Shown here: positions 41,935 through 52,136 of the stretch, piece after piece
How positions within the stretch are numbered: the stretch's first letter is position 1
Layout: each line of letters begins with the position of its first letter
DNA from: Citrobacter freundii
Lineage (GTDB): Bacteria > Pseudomonadota > Gammaproteobacteria > Enterobacterales > Enterobacteriaceae
Reading direction: 5' to 3'
NCBI RefSeq assembly: GCF_011077955.1
Contig: NZ_JAALBX010000007.1
Span: forward strand, 186,001 to 250,000
Length of the DNA stretch: 64,000 bases
The notes under the pieces: model-generated
The model's input: only the letters and a program-made list of their open reading frames with translations
Databases searched by the model: none
What the model was told of the DNA's origin: nothing
Position numbers and translations under genes: made by a program

Positions 41935-43897
41935 AGGCCTTACGGCCCGGTACGGTTTTCAATAACTCTTCCGGGCTGATAGAGGCGACCACGCCGCTGC
42001 CGGGTAACGGCATCTTCAGGATGTGATTTTTGATTTTGCCAATCACGTGCATTTCACACGGGCGGCAATCAAATTTCAGCGTCAGCACTTCATCCCCGTG
42101 GATCAACTGCATGGGGGTGGCCTTCCAGCTCTTTATCGAGCCTTTCGCCTGTTTCGGGCAAAGATTAAACGCAAACCGCAGGCAATGTTTGGTGATCATC
42201 ACCGGCACATCGCCTTTTTCCTGATGGGCTTCAAACGCCGCGTCGATGAGCTGCACGCCGTAGCGATGGTAAAACTCACGCGCTTTATGGTTATACACAT
42301 TCGCCAGAAAACTGAGATGACTGTCCGGATACACCGGCGCGGGCACGCTCACGGCTTTACGGGTGCCGCGCTGATACGCCGCGAGCCGCGCCTCGTCCAG
42401 CGCGTCGCTGGTTTCACGGCGTAACTGATTTAACAGGCTGTTCGGCACAAACAGCGCGCCGGGTAAGTTAATGGTTACGGCCCTGGCATAATAGAGGGTC
42501 TGCCCCAGTTTTGTGACACCGTCACGTAAGCTGTTGTAGGCTTTTTCCGGGTTATTGGCCTCGTTGAACTCGCCGTCCAGGGTGCGCGTGACGCTGACAC
42601 CCTCTTCAGACGTCATGGTCAGGATCAGTTGTTCTTGCCAACCGCCCAGTTCAATATCCACCGCGACGCGACGTTCGCTTGAGGTTTTCAGCAGCGCCTG
42701 TTGCCAGTTGTGATCGAGATTGCGGTTTAACGGATGATGCGCACGCAAGGTTTTCAGCGCCTCTGGCATCTCGTTGGGCCATACGCGATACCGATTTCCG
42801 GCGAGGTTTTCTACCGTGTTCGCCCGAAATCCTACCACATCGCGTTTCACCAGCACGTTCAGCCCGTCGCCGTTCGATAACGGCTCCGTTACGTCCACGT
42901 CCAGATACTCTTTTGTCACTTTCATGACTTCGCCCACCGGCAGGCCGATAAACTTGGGCGAATCAAACGCGCCGATATCGATTTTACGTGCGTTAACGAA
43001 GTAATCGGTGCTGCCGCGATGGAAGGTTTTATCCGGCGACGGCACAAAGAAATGCTCCGTCACGCCTGCCGACGCGCGGGCTAAATCGCCGCGCTGGGCC
43101 ATGACTTCATCCAGCAGTTGGCGATAATAAGCCGTGATATTTTTCACATAGCTCATGTCTTTGTAGCGCCCTTCAATTTTGAAGGAACGTACGCCCGCAT
43201 CCACCAGCGCGGCCAGGTTGGCGCTCTGATCGTTATCTTTCATCGACAACAGATGTTTTTCATACGCCACCACACGTCCCTGATCGTCCTTGAGGGTATA
43301 CGGCAGACGGCAAGCCTGGGAGCAATCACCCCGGTTCGCGCTGCGGCCCGTTTGCGCATGGGAAATATTGCACTGACCGGAATACGCCACGCACAGCGCG
43401 CCATGGATAAAGAATTCAATGGTGGCGTCGACGTTGTCGTGAATGGCTTTGATCTGATCGAGATTCAGCTCACGCGCCAGCACGATTTGCGAGAACCCGA
43501 CGTCGGATAAAAATTTCGCTTTCTCGACGCTTCGGATATCGCACTGGGTGCTGGCATGCAGCTCAATGGGCGGAATGTCCAGCTCCAGCACGCCCATATC
43601 CTGAACAATCAGCGCATCGACGCCGGCCTGCCACAGTTGGTGGATCAAGGCCTGCGCAGGTTCCAGCTCATCATCATGAAGAATGGTATTGAGCGTCACG
43701 AAGATTTTCGCGCCGTAGCGATGGGCGAACGGCACCAGCTCTGCAATATCGCGCAGGCTGTTGCTGGCGTTATGCCGCGCGCCGAATCCCGGACCGCCGA
43801 TATACACTGCGTCAGCGCCATGAAGGATCGCTTCACGGGCGATGGCGGTGTCGCGTGCCGGGCTCAGAAGTTCAAGATGATGGGAGTGCAGGCGCAT
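41933..43897 (-). CDS. rlhA: RlhA (YdcP), 23S rRNA C2501 hydroxylase, peptidase U32 family
   Basis: A 654-residue protein of the U32 family (E. coli RlhA 653). It makes 5-hydroxycytidine at C2501 of 23S rRNA; the pathway depends on iron-sulfur and prephenate. The N-terminal TIM-barrel-like part includes ADAVYIGGPGFGARHNA, and the Fe-S-type cysteines lie in SGQCNISHAQ and NRGDCSQACRLPY (about 175-200). A C-terminal Cys cluster appears in FNLCPKQAKG and FDCRPCEMHVIGKI. Complete, with a well-conserved sequence. It converges on treF. Confidence 0.94.
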   Translation of the reverse strand: MRLHSHHLELLSPARDTAIAREAILHGADAVYIGGPGFGARHNASNSLRDIAELVPFAHRYGAKIFVTLNTILHDDELEPAQALIHQLWQAGVDALIVQDMGVLELDIPPIELHASTQCDIRSVEKAKFLSDVGFSQIVLARELNLDQIKAIHDNVDATIEFFIHGALCVAYSGQCNISHAQTGRSANRGDCSQACRLPYTLKDDQGRVVAYEKHLLSMKDNDQSANLAALVDAGVRSFKIEGRYKDMSYVKNITAYYRQLLDEVMAQRGDLARASAGVTEHFFVPSPDKTFHRGSTDYFVNARKIDIGAFDSPKFIGLPVGEVMKVTKEYLDVDVTEPLSNGDGLNVLVKRDVVGFRANTVENLAGNRYRVWPNEMPEALKTLRAHHPLNRNLDHNWQQALLKTSSERRVAVDIELGGWQEQLILTMTSEEGVSVTRTLDGEFNEANNPEKAYNSLRDGVTKLGQTLYYARAVTINLPGALFVPNSLLNQLRRETSDALDEARLAAYQRGTRKAVSVPAPVYPDSHLSFLANVYNHKAREFYHRYGVQLIDAAFEAHQEKGDVPVMITKHCLRFAFNLCPKQAKGSIKSWKATPMQLIHGDEVLTLKFDCRPCEMHVIGKIKNHILKMPLPGSGVVASISPEELLKTVPGRKA

Positions 43898-44019
43898 AAG
43901 TTGTCGTTATCCGGTTTTTAAAATGGCGGCTATTGTAGTCACAAGCGCCGGAGATAAGAAGTCTCTCTTGCGGGTTTGCGGCATTGTTATCATCACGCCC
44001 TGCTCCCAGGCTCGCCGGG

Positions 44020-44553
44020 TTATCCGGGGCGCGGATAGTGTATTAACGAATAAAATCGTACGGGCTCAGCGGTTTGATTGCGGTAACTGTGAGGCTTATC
44101 GGCGATAAAGCGCTCTCCCTGGCCTTCATAAAGCGTAAGCCAGGTTTCGTTAATGTGTAATTGCAACTCGCCGCGAAGGACCACCACATGCTCAATCACC
44201 CCGGCGCTGTGCGCAGATGATTCGCTGAGTGCGCCCGGGGCGAGCGTCACCACCAGAAAATCAAAGCCAAGGCTTTCATCAAACGCAAACAGCGGTTCGG
44301 CGGTCATGCCCGGATGGGCGTCATAAACCGGGCGTTCAACTGCCTCGGCTGGCGTGATAAACGCCGAAAACGGCACATTGAACCCGGTGGCGATTTTCCA
44401 GAGAGTAGCCACCGTCGGGCTGGACTCCTGGCGTTCAATCTGCCCGAGCATCGCCTTGGAGACGCCGGTCTGTGCAGCGGCCTGCGTTAAGCTCCAGCCG
44501 CGCGCCTGACGCAGCGCTTTTAGCGTTTCGCTAAGATGGTCGGCAATATCCAT
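44020..44553 (-). CDS. sutR: SutR (YdcN), XRE-cupin regulator of sulfur utilisation
   Basis: A 177-residue protein (E. coli 178) with an N-terminal XRE helix-turn-helix (about 8-62: WSLTQAAAQTGVSKAMLGQI) and a C-terminal cupin (about 100-170: SAGVIEHVVVLRGELQLHI). In E. coli SutR was characterised as a regulator of sulfur-utilisation genes. It is divergent from ydcO; the 98-bp gap carries a 13-bp perfect inverted repeat, a likely SutR operator that would coordinate both genes. Confidence 0.9.
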   Translation of the reverse strand: MDIADHLSETLKALRQARGWSLTQAAAQTGVSKAMLGQIERQESSPTVATLWKIATGFNVPFSAFITPAEAVERPVYDAHPGMTAEPLFAFDESLGFDFLVVTLAPGALSESSAHSAGVIEHVVVLRGELQLHINETWLTLYEGQGERFIADKPHSYRNQTAEPVRFYSLIHYPRPG

Positions 44554-44590
44554 CGCGTTCCCCTGTGGTAAAAGCCCAGTTTACCTTCTT

Positions 44591-44637
44591 GTGCGTTATA
44601 GCGCACAGTGTTATTTTGCATGGACGCTATAACGCAC
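44591..44637. promoter_or_regulatory. Inverted repeat between sutR and ydcO (candidate SutR operator)
   Basis: GTGCGTTATAGCG (44591-44603) is repeated in perfect inverted form at 44625-44637 with 21 bp between. The left copy is itself flanked as GTGCG-N6-CGCAC, a short dyad. The site lies 38 bp from the sutR start and 15 bp from the ydcO start. Confidence 0.7.
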
Positions 44638-44651
44638 AACGGACACTTTTT

Positions 44652-45821
44652 ATGGGACGACTCTCTTTTCCCACCTTACTGGCCGGGTTTGTCGCGGTGC
44701 TGGTCGGTTACGCCAGTTCTGCCGCCATCATCTGGCAAGCCGCTGCCGCGGCGGGCGCCACTGTTTCGCAGATTGCCGGGTGGATGACGGCGCTTGGCAT
44801 TGCGATGGGGATTAGTACGCTTGCGCTGTCGCTCTGGTATCGCGCCCCGGTGCTCACCGCCTGGTCGACGCCCGGCGCGGCGCTGCTTGCCACCAGTCTG
44901 CAAGGCAGCACCCTGAATGAAGCTATTGGCGTGTTTATGTTTTCCTCGGCGTTGATTGTGGTATGCGGCGTGACCGGGATTTTTGCACGCCTGATGAACA
45001 CCATTCCCCACAGTCTTGCCGCCGCGATGCTTGCCGGGATTTTACTGCGCTTTGGGCTGGACGCGTTTGCCTCGTTGCCCGCCAACGGTGTGCTGTGCGG
45101 CGCCATGCTTGCGGCCTGGCTTTTCGCAAAAGCCCTGGCGCCTCGCTATGCCATTGTCGCAACGCTTATTGCCGGGCTTTTGGTCTGTTTCGCCACCGGG
45201 CAATTCCATCCGGCTGATACCGCAATCAGCCCGTCGTTGCCCGCCTTCACGCTGCCGCACTTTACCCTGCAAAGTCTGCTGGGGATTGGCCTGCCGTTCT
45301 TTTTAGTCACCATGGCCTCTCAGAACGCCCCAGGTGTCGCGACGCTGAATGCCGCAGGCTATCAGGTGCCGGTTTCGCCGTTAATGACCGTGACGGGGTT
45401 GATTGCGTTGGTGTTGGCGCCATTCGGGGTATTTTCAGTGTGTATCGCAGCCATTACCGCCGCCATTTGCCAGAGCCCGGATGCGCATCCGGATAAAAAC
45501 CAGCGCTTTATGGCAAGCGCAGCGGCGGGGGTATTCTATTTGCTGGCAGGTATCTTTGGGGGGGCAATCGCCATGATGATGACCGCCCTGCCGCAGGCCG
45601 CGATCCAAATGCTGGCAGGGCTGGCGCTGCTCGGCACCATTAGCGGCAGTTTATATCAGGCGCTTACTCATGAGACGCAGCGCGATGCGGCAACGGTAAC
45701 GTTTTTAATTACCGCCTCGGGTATGACGCTCGGCGGGTTAAGTTCCGCATTCTGGGGTTTGGTCGGCGGTGGCGTCTGTTATGCCGTGCTGATAAACCTT
45801 CGCAAATATTGCTCGCGTTGA
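44652..45821 (+). CDS. ydcO: YdcO, BenE-family (benzoate:H+ symporter-like) permease
   Basis: Inner-membrane permease of 389 residues with about 11-12 hydrophobic segments, matching E. coli YdcO (391): GYASSAAIIWQAAAAAGA, YRAPVLTAWSTPGAALL, HSLAAAMLAGILLRFGLDAF and FLVTMASQNAPGVA. The family is annotated as benzoate transporters, but the YdcO substrate is unproven. ATG 44652 restores the family N-terminus; an upstream start (44565) would span the operator. Divergent from sutR, suggesting control by the XRE-cupin regulator. Confidence 0.92.
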   Translation: MGRLSFPTLLAGFVAVLVGYASSAAIIWQAAAAAGATVSQIAGWMTALGIAMGISTLALSLWYRAPVLTAWSTPGAALLATSLQGSTLNEAIGVFMFSSALIVVCGVTGIFARLMNTIPHSLAAAMLAGILLRFGLDAFASLPANGVLCGAMLAAWLFAKALAPRYAIVATLIAGLLVCFATGQFHPADTAISPSLPAFTLPHFTLQSLLGIGLPFFLVTMASQNAPGVATLNAAGYQVPVSPLMTVTGLIALVLAPFGVFSVCIAAITAAICQSPDAHPDKNQRFMASAAAGVFYLLAGIFGGAIAMMMTALPQAAIQMLAGLALLGTISGSLYQALTHETQRDAATVTFLITASGMTLGGLSSAFWGLVGGGVCYAVLINLRKYCSR

Positions 45822-45905
45822 AACGGACTATTAGCGAAAAGACGGTATTGAACGCAGGCATAAAAGGATAACGTGAGAATTACGGGCATAACGCGGCGTT
45901 ATTAA

Positions 45906-45925
45906 AAGGGGAGCGAACTCCCCTT
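45906..45925. terminator. Terminator between ydcO and ydcL
   Basis: An 8-bp stem AAGGGGAG / CTCCCCTT with a CGAA tetraloop; the minus-strand continuation is TTTTAAT. It mainly serves ydcL. Confidence 0.7.
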
Positions 45926-45934
45926 CCGCGGTTA

Positions 45935-46603
45935 TTATTTTTTGGCAGGATCAAACATTCTGGCATCGGTCGCCATATCGTCGATAACTTGTTTTAAGGT
46001 ATCAACCGTCAGCGGCGTTTTTTCATTGCTCAGATCTTTGCCTTCCCCTTTACGCACCACTTTAACTACCGGTTTGTTGGTTGAGGCATCAATTAACTCG
46101 CCTTCAAAATAAAGATTGGTATCCATGGTGCGGTGGCCCGTTGCGACTTCAGTACCCGCGACGACCAGCGCAATGGGCAGTACTTCATAGAACTGCAATC
46201 CTTCTTTGCTGGAATCAACGCCGGTAATCGCGCCACGGAAAATCAAACTACGCGGGCCGGGCGTTGCCACCAGCGGCTTACGCGCGGCGGCGGCGGTTTT
46301 CAGTTGCTGGTTGGTATAATTCAAAAGGCCGGTCAGCACCTTCTCGCCCACCTGGGAATTGGGTTTCGGGACGGGGTAATACACCACCGGGTTATAAACA
46401 ATGCTGTCGTAGTTATTAAAATTAAAACCAGGTGCAACCCAGCGCATCGCGGTTTTACCGGAGGCGGTCGTCGTTTCCTGTAAACCTGAATAGTCTTTTA
46501 GAAAACCGGAGTATTTATCCGGAGAGGTAACTTTTGAAGCACAACCCGCTAACGCGAGCGCAGCGCACAACAAAGAAGCCTTAACCAATAAAGAAGTTCT
46601 CAT
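45935..46603 (-). CDS. ydcL: YdcL, DUF3313 lipoprotein
   Basis: A 222-residue lipoprotein from ATG 46603; the signal peptide ends in the lipobox LALAGC with Cys21 as the lipidated residue, and Ala-Ser follow, which favours the outer membrane. It is highly similar to E. coli YdcL: CASKVTSPDKYSGFLKDYS, GPRSLIFRGAITGVD and SKEGLQFYEVLPIALVVAGT. Function is unknown. The 237-bp AT-rich gap upstream towards tehB should contain its promoter. Confidence 0.93.
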   Translation of the reverse strand: MRTSLLVKASLLCAALALAGCASKVTSPDKYSGFLKDYSGLQETTTASGKTAMRWVAPGFNFNNYDSIVYNPVVYYPVPKPNSQVGEKVLTGLLNYTNQQLKTAAAARKPLVATPGPRSLIFRGAITGVDSSKEGLQFYEVLPIALVVAGTEVATGHRTMDTNLYFEGELIDASTNKPVVKVVRKGEGKDLSNEKTPLTVDTLKQVIDDMATDARMFDPAKK

Positions 46604-46840
46604 TTTTTTGCACCTGTAATTGCCGATTAGCAATCAAGTTATAGCAAAGCTAACTGATACCGATGAGGCATAAATAGCTTTATAAGAAAAAAATAATATT
46701 TTGAACAGATTTAAACCGTTTGTTTGTTTCGGAAAATTTAAAAAACAGCGCGGGGGTGTAAATTAATTAGCGTGGTAAATGTTAAGGCTTGTTTAATTAA
46801 CTGACGCACATGACGGCGTCAGTTAATTGGCGACAGGCAA

Positions 46841-47434
46841 TTAGGCTTTGCGCGCCAGTAAAGTTGCAAACCGCAATGCAATGCGGTTGCCCGCTTCATC
46901 AGTACGATGCAACTCGCCTGGGTTCTCGTTGTATTTAACGATGTCCCATCCGGCATAGTAGGCGCTCAGTTCACCTTCGCGAAACGCAAACGGGAACCCC
47001 ACTGTACATGGATAGTCTGGGGTATCCATGGCCGCGACGATAAGGTTATAGCCGCCGCGTTTGGTGCAGCGCTGCATGTTATCAATGAGGCCCGCAATCG
47101 TCGTCGGCTCAAGGAACATCATCACGACGGTCGAGAGAATAAAGTCATATTCACCGTCAAACGACAGGGTATTCAGATCGCGCACGTCGCTGTGCAGCGC
47201 CGTCAGCCCTTCCGCCTGGGCGATGCGTTGAATGTTGGCAATACTGGACGGATTCTTATCCCACGCGGTGACATCAAAACCGTTAGCGGCAAGGTAGAGG
47301 CTGTTGCGGCCATTACCGCAGCCCAGGTCAAGCACCCGGCCCGGCGTAAGATAAGGCATCGCGGCAAGAACTTCAGAGTGAGTGCGGGTTAAGCCATATT
47401 TTTCAGTGAAATAGTTTTCATCACAAGCGGTCAT
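46841..47434 (-). CDS. tehB: TehB, SAM-dependent tellurite methyltransferase
   Basis: A 197-residue class I methyltransferase identical in size to E. coli TehB. Motif I is [19 protein letters not shown] (about 34-52); [17 protein letters not shown] follows as motif IV. It methylates tellurite or selenite with S-adenosylmethionine and gives resistance together with TehA. It overlaps the tehA stop by 4 bp, and both are transcribed on the minus strand in the order tehA-tehB. Confidence 0.94.
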   Translation of the reverse strand: MTACDENYFTEKYGLTRTHSEVLAAMPYLTPGRVLDLGCGNGRNSLYLAANGFDVTAWDKNPSSIANIQRIAQAEGLTALHSDVRDLNTLSFDGEYDFILSTVVMMFLEPTTIAGLIDNMQRCTKRGGYNLIVAAMDTPDYPCTVGFPFAFREGELSAYYAGWDIVKYNENPGELHRTDEAGNRIALRFATLLARKA

Positions 47435-48447
47435 GAGAATTCCTTAGCAGTAGGAGTAACAACAGTGCGAATTATAAGTTTGCCCTTGCATAACAAAATC
47501 AGCGTGCGGATAAGCAGCAGGCCGATAATCGCGTTACTGAAAATAAACAACGGTAACGCAAGAAAATGAAAAACCCCCTCCGTGCTGGCATGCCCAAGAT
47601 GCAGCGCGGTGGTAGCGAGTGCGGAGACGCCGAACGAGAAGCTCCAGAATGTGGCATTAAAAGGCTGCGCCATATACCACGGGGCGAGGCGGATCATAAA
47701 CAGCAGTTGCAGCAATCCATAACCGAACAGCATTTTCGCGAACATATCCGCCTCGCCGCCGTTGACGCTAAGAAGCGCGCTACAGGCCACCAGCGCCGGG
47801 GCCATCTGAATGCCCAACGAGGTGCGTACCGCCGTCGGCATTTCGCCTGCACTGCGCAGCCGGTGCAAAATCGCCGGTTCCAGACTAAGCCATGACAACA
47901 CGCCCGCCCCTAAAAAAAGAATGCCCAAATCATGAAAGCCCAGCGCGCCGCAGGCCATGGTGCTGATGAAATTGTTAGCGACCGTAGGAAGATATAACCC
48001 TGGCGTTGTCGCCTCCGTTGGATGCGCGCCGCGCCATAACCCGGCGCTTTGCCAGGCGGCATACAGTAACTGGCTTATCGCGCCGATGCTAAAGAGCGCC
48101 ACCGCAAGCGGCCGTACCCAGGGCGTAAACCCAATCGCCACAAGCATTGTGGTTGCCGGAAACAGGCTAACGTAGCTGCTCATCAATGGGTGTAACAGCT
48201 CGGCTTTGACCGTTTGCGGATGCGTCACAAGCCGCGTGATAAATGCGACGGCAAGCAGCAGCCAAATCAGCGTCGCCAGTGCCACCAGCCCTTCCCCAAC
48301 CCACGGCGATACCGGCCAGATAGTGGCGGCGTAGCGCCAGGAAAAGCCGATGCCGATGGTGCCCAGCACCATGCCGAAATATCCCGCCGGGAGATTAATG
48401 ATGGTTGAAGCTGAACTGGCGGATTGCCAGGCTACGTTTTTGCTCAT
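47431..48447 (-). CDS. tehA: TehA, tellurite-resistance / dicarboxylate-type membrane channel
   Basis: A 338-residue membrane protein (E. coli 330) of the TehA/SLAC1 anion-channel family, ten hydrophobic segments. Conserved stretches: [56 protein letters not shown] and [18 protein letters not shown]. Phe in the central pore segment gates the channel in TehA homologues. It is the first gene of tehAB. The extra residues are at the N-terminus ([15 protein letters not shown]), so an alternative start could be considered, although no internal ATG occurs before the family N-terminus. Confidence 0.94.
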   Translation of the reverse strand: MSKNVAWQSASSASTIINLPAGYFGMVLGTIGIGFSWRYAATIWPVSPWVGEGLVALATLIWLLLAVAFITRLVTHPQTVKAELLHPLMSSYVSLFPATTMLVAIGFTPWVRPLAVALFSIGAISQLLYAAWQSAGLWRGAHPTEATTPGLYLPTVANNFISTMACGALGFHDLGILFLGAGVLSWLSLEPAILHRLRSAGEMPTAVRTSLGIQMAPALVACSALLSVNGGEADMFAKMLFGYGLLQLLFMIRLAPWYMAQPFNATFWSFSFGVSALATTALHLGHASTEGVFHFLALPLFIFSNAIIGLLLIRTLILLCKGKLIIRTVVTPTAKEFS

Positions 48448-48571
48448 TTTGTTTAAAGTTTAAAAATATATTTGAGATGCATTTTATGGGAGTCGGCCCG
48501 GAAATGCCATAACCCGCCGACGTTTGAAAACTTTGCTACGGTTAATGAACGCGCATAACGGAGTGTTAAGC

Positions 48572-49552
48572 ATGGAAAAATACCGGTTAACTGACGTCAG
48601 TCGAACCATTGAATATCAGGAAAACGGCACGACTCACAAATTTACCCTGCGACAAATCGAAGCGCTGCGCGATTTTCATGATGTGAAAGCAGGCACGCTG
48701 GGCGGTTGGATTGAGGAGACAAGCAATCTCAGCCAGGACGGGACGTGTTGGGTGTATGACCAAAACAGCGCGGTGTTTGCCGGCGCCGTGGTGCGCGACA
48801 ATGCGCGGGTGTCTCAGCCTTGCACCATAAGCCATGGCGCGGTATTGAGTGATGAGTGTTGGGTCGATCGCGTGGATATCAGCCACGGAGCGTGTATTTG
48901 CGACAGAGCCATGGTACAGGCCTCGCAAGTGCGCGGCGAGTGCCGGATTTATGGCGATGCACGGGTGATGAATCAAAGCCAGGTGATCGCGGCGGTGGGA
49001 CTGACGGCAGACCAGGATCAGCGCCTGCAAATCTATGACAGCGCCACGGTGAACGCCTCGCGCGTGGTGCATCAGGCGCAAATTTATGGCCGGGCGCTGG
49101 TGAACCACGCGTTTGTCGAGCATCGCGCCGCCATCTTTGACGATGCCATCGTGGAAGGGAATGACGAGAATAACGTCTGGGTCTGCGACTGCGCGCAACT
49201 CTACGGCCAGGCGCGGGTGGTGGCAGGCGACGATATCGATCAGTCCCCGACGATCCGCTACAGCTCGCAGGTATTTGGCAACGCGCTGATTCAGGGCGAC
49301 TGCGTGTTGAAACACCACGTTCATGTCTATGACGATGCGGTGATCATCGGCGGGCCGGTTCAACTCGACGATCGCATTCAGGTTTGCGGCCAGGCGCGCA
49401 TTACCGGCAATGTGGTGATTGAAAACCAGGTGGTGGTAACGGACAACGCCGTGATTGAGGCTTTTAATGCCGACATGCTGCATATTCGCGGCGCCAGGAT
49501 GATAAACGGAGAGCAGTTCATCACCCGCACGCCGGTATTTGGGGCAATTTAG
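48572..49552 (+). CDS. ydcK: YdcK, predicted acyltransferase-like beta-helix protein
   Basis: A 326-residue protein, the same length as E. coli YdcK. It is dominated by hexapeptide-like repeats that build a left-handed beta-helix (for example DNARVSQPCTISHGAVLSDE and CAQLYGQARVVAGDD), the fold of many acyltransferases, but no catalytic His is assigned. Function is unknown. ATG 48572 with GGAG restores the family N-terminus MEKYRL; 48524 is a longer alternative. Convergent with rimL, with a 12-bp gap, and divergent from tehA. Confidence 0.92.
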   Translation: MEKYRLTDVSRTIEYQENGTTHKFTLRQIEALRDFHDVKAGTLGGWIEETSNLSQDGTCWVYDQNSAVFAGAVVRDNARVSQPCTISHGAVLSDECWVDRVDISHGACICDRAMVQASQVRGECRIYGDARVMNQSQVIAAVGLTADQDQRLQIYDSATVNASRVVHQAQIYGRALVNHAFVEHRAAIFDDAIVEGNDENNVWVCDCAQLYGQARVVAGDDIDQSPTIRYSSQVFGNALIQGDCVLKHHVHVYDDAVIIGGPVQLDDRIQVCGQARITGNVVIENQVVVTDNAVIEAFNADMLHIRGARMINGEQFITRTPVFGAI

Positions 49553-49564
49553 ACGACGCACGGA

Positions 49565-50125
49565 TTATTTTTTGTCGATAATCCGGGCGTAAATATTCTG
49601 ATCGTGAAACGCGCCGTTCAGGTATTCCGCCTCTTTCAGGCAGCCTTCAAGAGTAAAGCCATTGCGCAGCGCGACCTGATTGCTGGCGCGGTTAGTGACG
49701 ATACATTTGATGACGAATCGCCGCACGCTGCCTTCACGGGCGTAATGGTCCATCAGGGTTTGCAGCGCCTGAGAAATAATCCCCTGCCCCTGTAACCCTT
49801 CATCCAGCCAGTAGCCGATATACGCGGCTTTGTTGGTGGGTTCTATCTGGTTAAAGGAGATAACGCCGCACAGTTCGTCATCACGCAAGATCATAAACAT
49901 CTTGGCGTAGCCCCGGTGATGCAATTGATAATTGCCCTGTACCGTACGACGAATATCGTTGCTGCTTACCACCGACTGCGGCCACTCCATCGCCTGCTGT
50001 AAATAGGCTTTATTGCGCTCAACAAGGGCGTAAAGCGGCTCGATAAAAGGGTCGTTGACGGAGTGTAATTTCAGGGTGTCGTTAATGATGATGATATCGT
50101 CATGCCAGTCAGCAGGGTTTTGCAC
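49565..50125 (-). CDS. rimL: RimL, ribosomal protein L12 N-terminal serine acetyltransferase
   Basis: A 186-residue GNAT enzyme aligned with E. coli RimL (179): QRGYAKMF-like HRGYAKMFMI, ELCGVISFNQIEP, IGYWLDEGLQGQGIISQALQ and CIVTNRASNQVALRNGFTLEGCLKEAE. It acetylates the N-terminal Ser of L12, converting it to L7. The acetyl-CoA loop reads LQGQGI. It lies 77 bp downstream of opgD; in E. coli ydcH lies between them but is missing here. Confidence 0.93.
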   Translation of the reverse strand: MQNPADWHDDIIIINDTLKLHSVNDPFIEPLYALVERNKAYLQQAMEWPQSVVSSNDIRRTVQGNYQLHHRGYAKMFMILRDDELCGVISFNQIEPTNKAAYIGYWLDEGLQGQGIISQALQTLMDHYAREGSVRRFVIKCIVTNRASNQVALRNGFTLEGCLKEAEYLNGAFHDQNIYARIIDKK

Positions 50126-50163
50126 GCGGAAACTCCGGTTGAGGTTTTTTTAAAGCATAACGT

Positions 50164-50190
50164 AAAAAAGGACGCCGAAGCGCCCTTTTA
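50164..50190 (-). terminator. Terminator after opgD
   Basis: The stem AAAAGG-CGC / GCG-CCTTTT with a CGAA loop (one mismatch) is followed on the minus strand by a T-rich run. It separates opgD from rimL. Confidence 0.65.
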
Positions 50191-50202
50191 ACAAACAATA
50201 GC

Positions 50203-51858
50203 TTAGCGCATTTGCCTGTCGTCAACGTACTGGCGTTTATCCGGTGCGGGCGGGAAGTACTGATACAACCAGGTTTCACTGATGGTTTCGCCCTTGCAGC
50301 GCAAATACAGTCGCATTTCAACCGGGTCGGTGGAGTCACTGTCAGGATACCAGTCGAACAAAATGCGGTAGCCATCAAACGGTTCGACATACAGAATTTC
50401 TATCTGTTTTGCCTCACCGCTGGATAATGTGATCACCGGTTCAATCCCCTTAGGCGCCGATTCTTTTAAGTTGCCGCCGATGAAATCAATGGCGAAACGA
50501 CGCGACCAGGTTGTCGGGTAATGCTCACCCGGCGCCCAGCCTTCCGGGAAACTGCCCATACCGGTACGGGTCGCTAAGATGTTAGCCAACGGTGAGCGAA
50601 CCGGCGGCTCGGCGCTCCAGTAGAGTTTGTACTGGAAGGTTAACTCGTCGCCCGCTTTGATCGGTTTTTCCGGTTGCCAGAAGCAAACGATGTTATCGAG
50701 CGTTTCCCCGGTGGTGGGGATTTCCATCAGCGAAACCGCGCCTTTGCCCCATTTGTTGACCGGTTCGACCCACAGACTCGGGCGCTTGTTGTACCAGCCC
50801 ATAATGTCCTGATAGCTTTCAAAATCACGATCGGTCTGCACCAGACCGAAACCTTTCGGGTTGTTATCGCTAAAGGCGTTGAACTGTAAACGCTGCGGGT
50901 TGTTTAGCGGACGGCACACCCATTCGCCGTTGCCGCGCCACATCGCCAGCCGGTCGGAGTCGTGGATCTGCGGGTGGATCGTGTCACACACCCGGCGCTC
51001 GTTAGTGCCGCAGGCGAACATACTGGTCATAGGCGCAATGCCCACTTGCTTGATGTCTTTACGGGCAAAGAGGCGGTTTTCCACCTCCATCACTACCCGC
51101 TTTTCTTCGCAGTGGATAATGAATTTATAGGCGCCGGTAACGCTTGGGCTGTCGAGCAGCGCGTACACCACAAAGCTGGTATCGTCGGCTTTCGGGGTTT
51201 CAAACCAGAACGCAGTAAAATCCGGGAACTCTTCCGGCGTATCGGTGAAAGTGTCTACCGCAAGGCCTCGTGCGGAAAGACCGTACTGATAGGTATCGTC
51301 CACCGCGCGGAAATAGCTCGCCCCCAGGAACGAAACGATATCGCGGCGCGCCAGTTCCGGCGCTTTAAACGCGCGGAAACCGGCGAAGCCCAGATCCGGC
51401 TTGCCCACCAGTTGCGCGGTGTCTACGCCCGCGTCGTGATATTTAAACAGTTCCGGGCGGAAATGGATTTCACGCGCCTGGCGGGAGGATGAGTCCACGG
51501 AGAACATCCGCACGCGGCGACGAAACCCCATTCCAACGTGGAAGAACTGGACATCCAGCTCACGGCCAGAAATGTTGTTCCAAAGTGAGGAATCGGCATC
51601 GTACTGAATGCTGTTGTACGCCTGAGGCGTTAACGTCGCCAGCGTATCTGGCAACGGACGCGGTGCGCCGCCCCAGGGTTTTTTAGCCAGATCCCCCGCC
51701 ATAGACTCCAGCACGTCGAAATCAAATGCGCGCGACAGGCCATCGGCGATATCAGACTCTTGCGCCCATGCTGCATTTGAAAACAGGGTCATCAGACCGG
51801 GTGTACCGCAAGCGGCGGCAAGGGCCATAGAGGCTTTAATAAAACGTCTGCGATTCAT
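50203..51858 (-). CDS. opgD: OpgD (MdoD), periplasmic glucan biosynthesis protein
   Basis: A 551-residue periplasmic protein (E. coli 551) that shapes the backbone length of osmoregulated periplasmic glucans. A twin-arginine signal is clear ([18 protein letters not shown], with cleavage after about NAAWA|QE). The remainder is the glucan-synthesis MdoG-like domain (about 40-545). It is exported folded by Tat. Transcribed from the region divergent to the FkbM gene. Sequence identity to OpgD, not OpgG, is supported by the Tat signal. Confidence 0.95.
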   Translation of the reverse strand: MNRRRFIKASMALAAACGTPGLMTLFSNAAWAQESDIADGLSRAFDFDVLESMAGDLAKKPWGGAPRPLPDTLATLTPQAYNSIQYDADSSLWNNISGRELDVQFFHVGMGFRRRVRMFSVDSSSRQAREIHFRPELFKYHDAGVDTAQLVGKPDLGFAGFRAFKAPELARRDIVSFLGASYFRAVDDTYQYGLSARGLAVDTFTDTPEEFPDFTAFWFETPKADDTSFVVYALLDSPSVTGAYKFIIHCEEKRVVMEVENRLFARKDIKQVGIAPMTSMFACGTNERRVCDTIHPQIHDSDRLAMWRGNGEWVCRPLNNPQRLQFNAFSDNNPKGFGLVQTDRDFESYQDIMGWYNKRPSLWVEPVNKWGKGAVSLMEIPTTGETLDNIVCFWQPEKPIKAGDELTFQYKLYWSAEPPVRSPLANILATRTGMGSFPEGWAPGEHYPTTWSRRFAIDFIGGNLKESAPKGIEPVITLSSGEAKQIEILYVEPFDGYRILFDWYPDSDSTDPVEMRLYLRCKGETISETWLYQYFPPAPDKRQYVDDRQMR

Positions 51859-52136
51859 GCCTGAGAACGCGTCCTTTTGAAGTCAATGTGTACTGATAAG
51901 CACGAAGCTAACAGCGGCAAATTTTCATGTAGTTGTTACGACCGCTCACTCTAGTCAAAATTCATTTTGAATCCAACCGCTTTCCTCACGCCCCGACGCA
52001 AGGCCGTACACAAACCCACGGCAGCGCTGGCACAGCACGTTTTGTCAAAAAATGAAAATATCGGTGACAGGATTTAAGTTCGGCGCGTTTTACGCCGCTT
52101 AGTCAGATAATCCTTACTCTGACACAGGCACCCTGT

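Noticed and set aside
48587-49561. Minus-strand open frame of 324 codons antisense to ydcK
   Set aside because: It mirrors the repeat pattern of ydcK, which matches E. coli YdcK in length and sequence.
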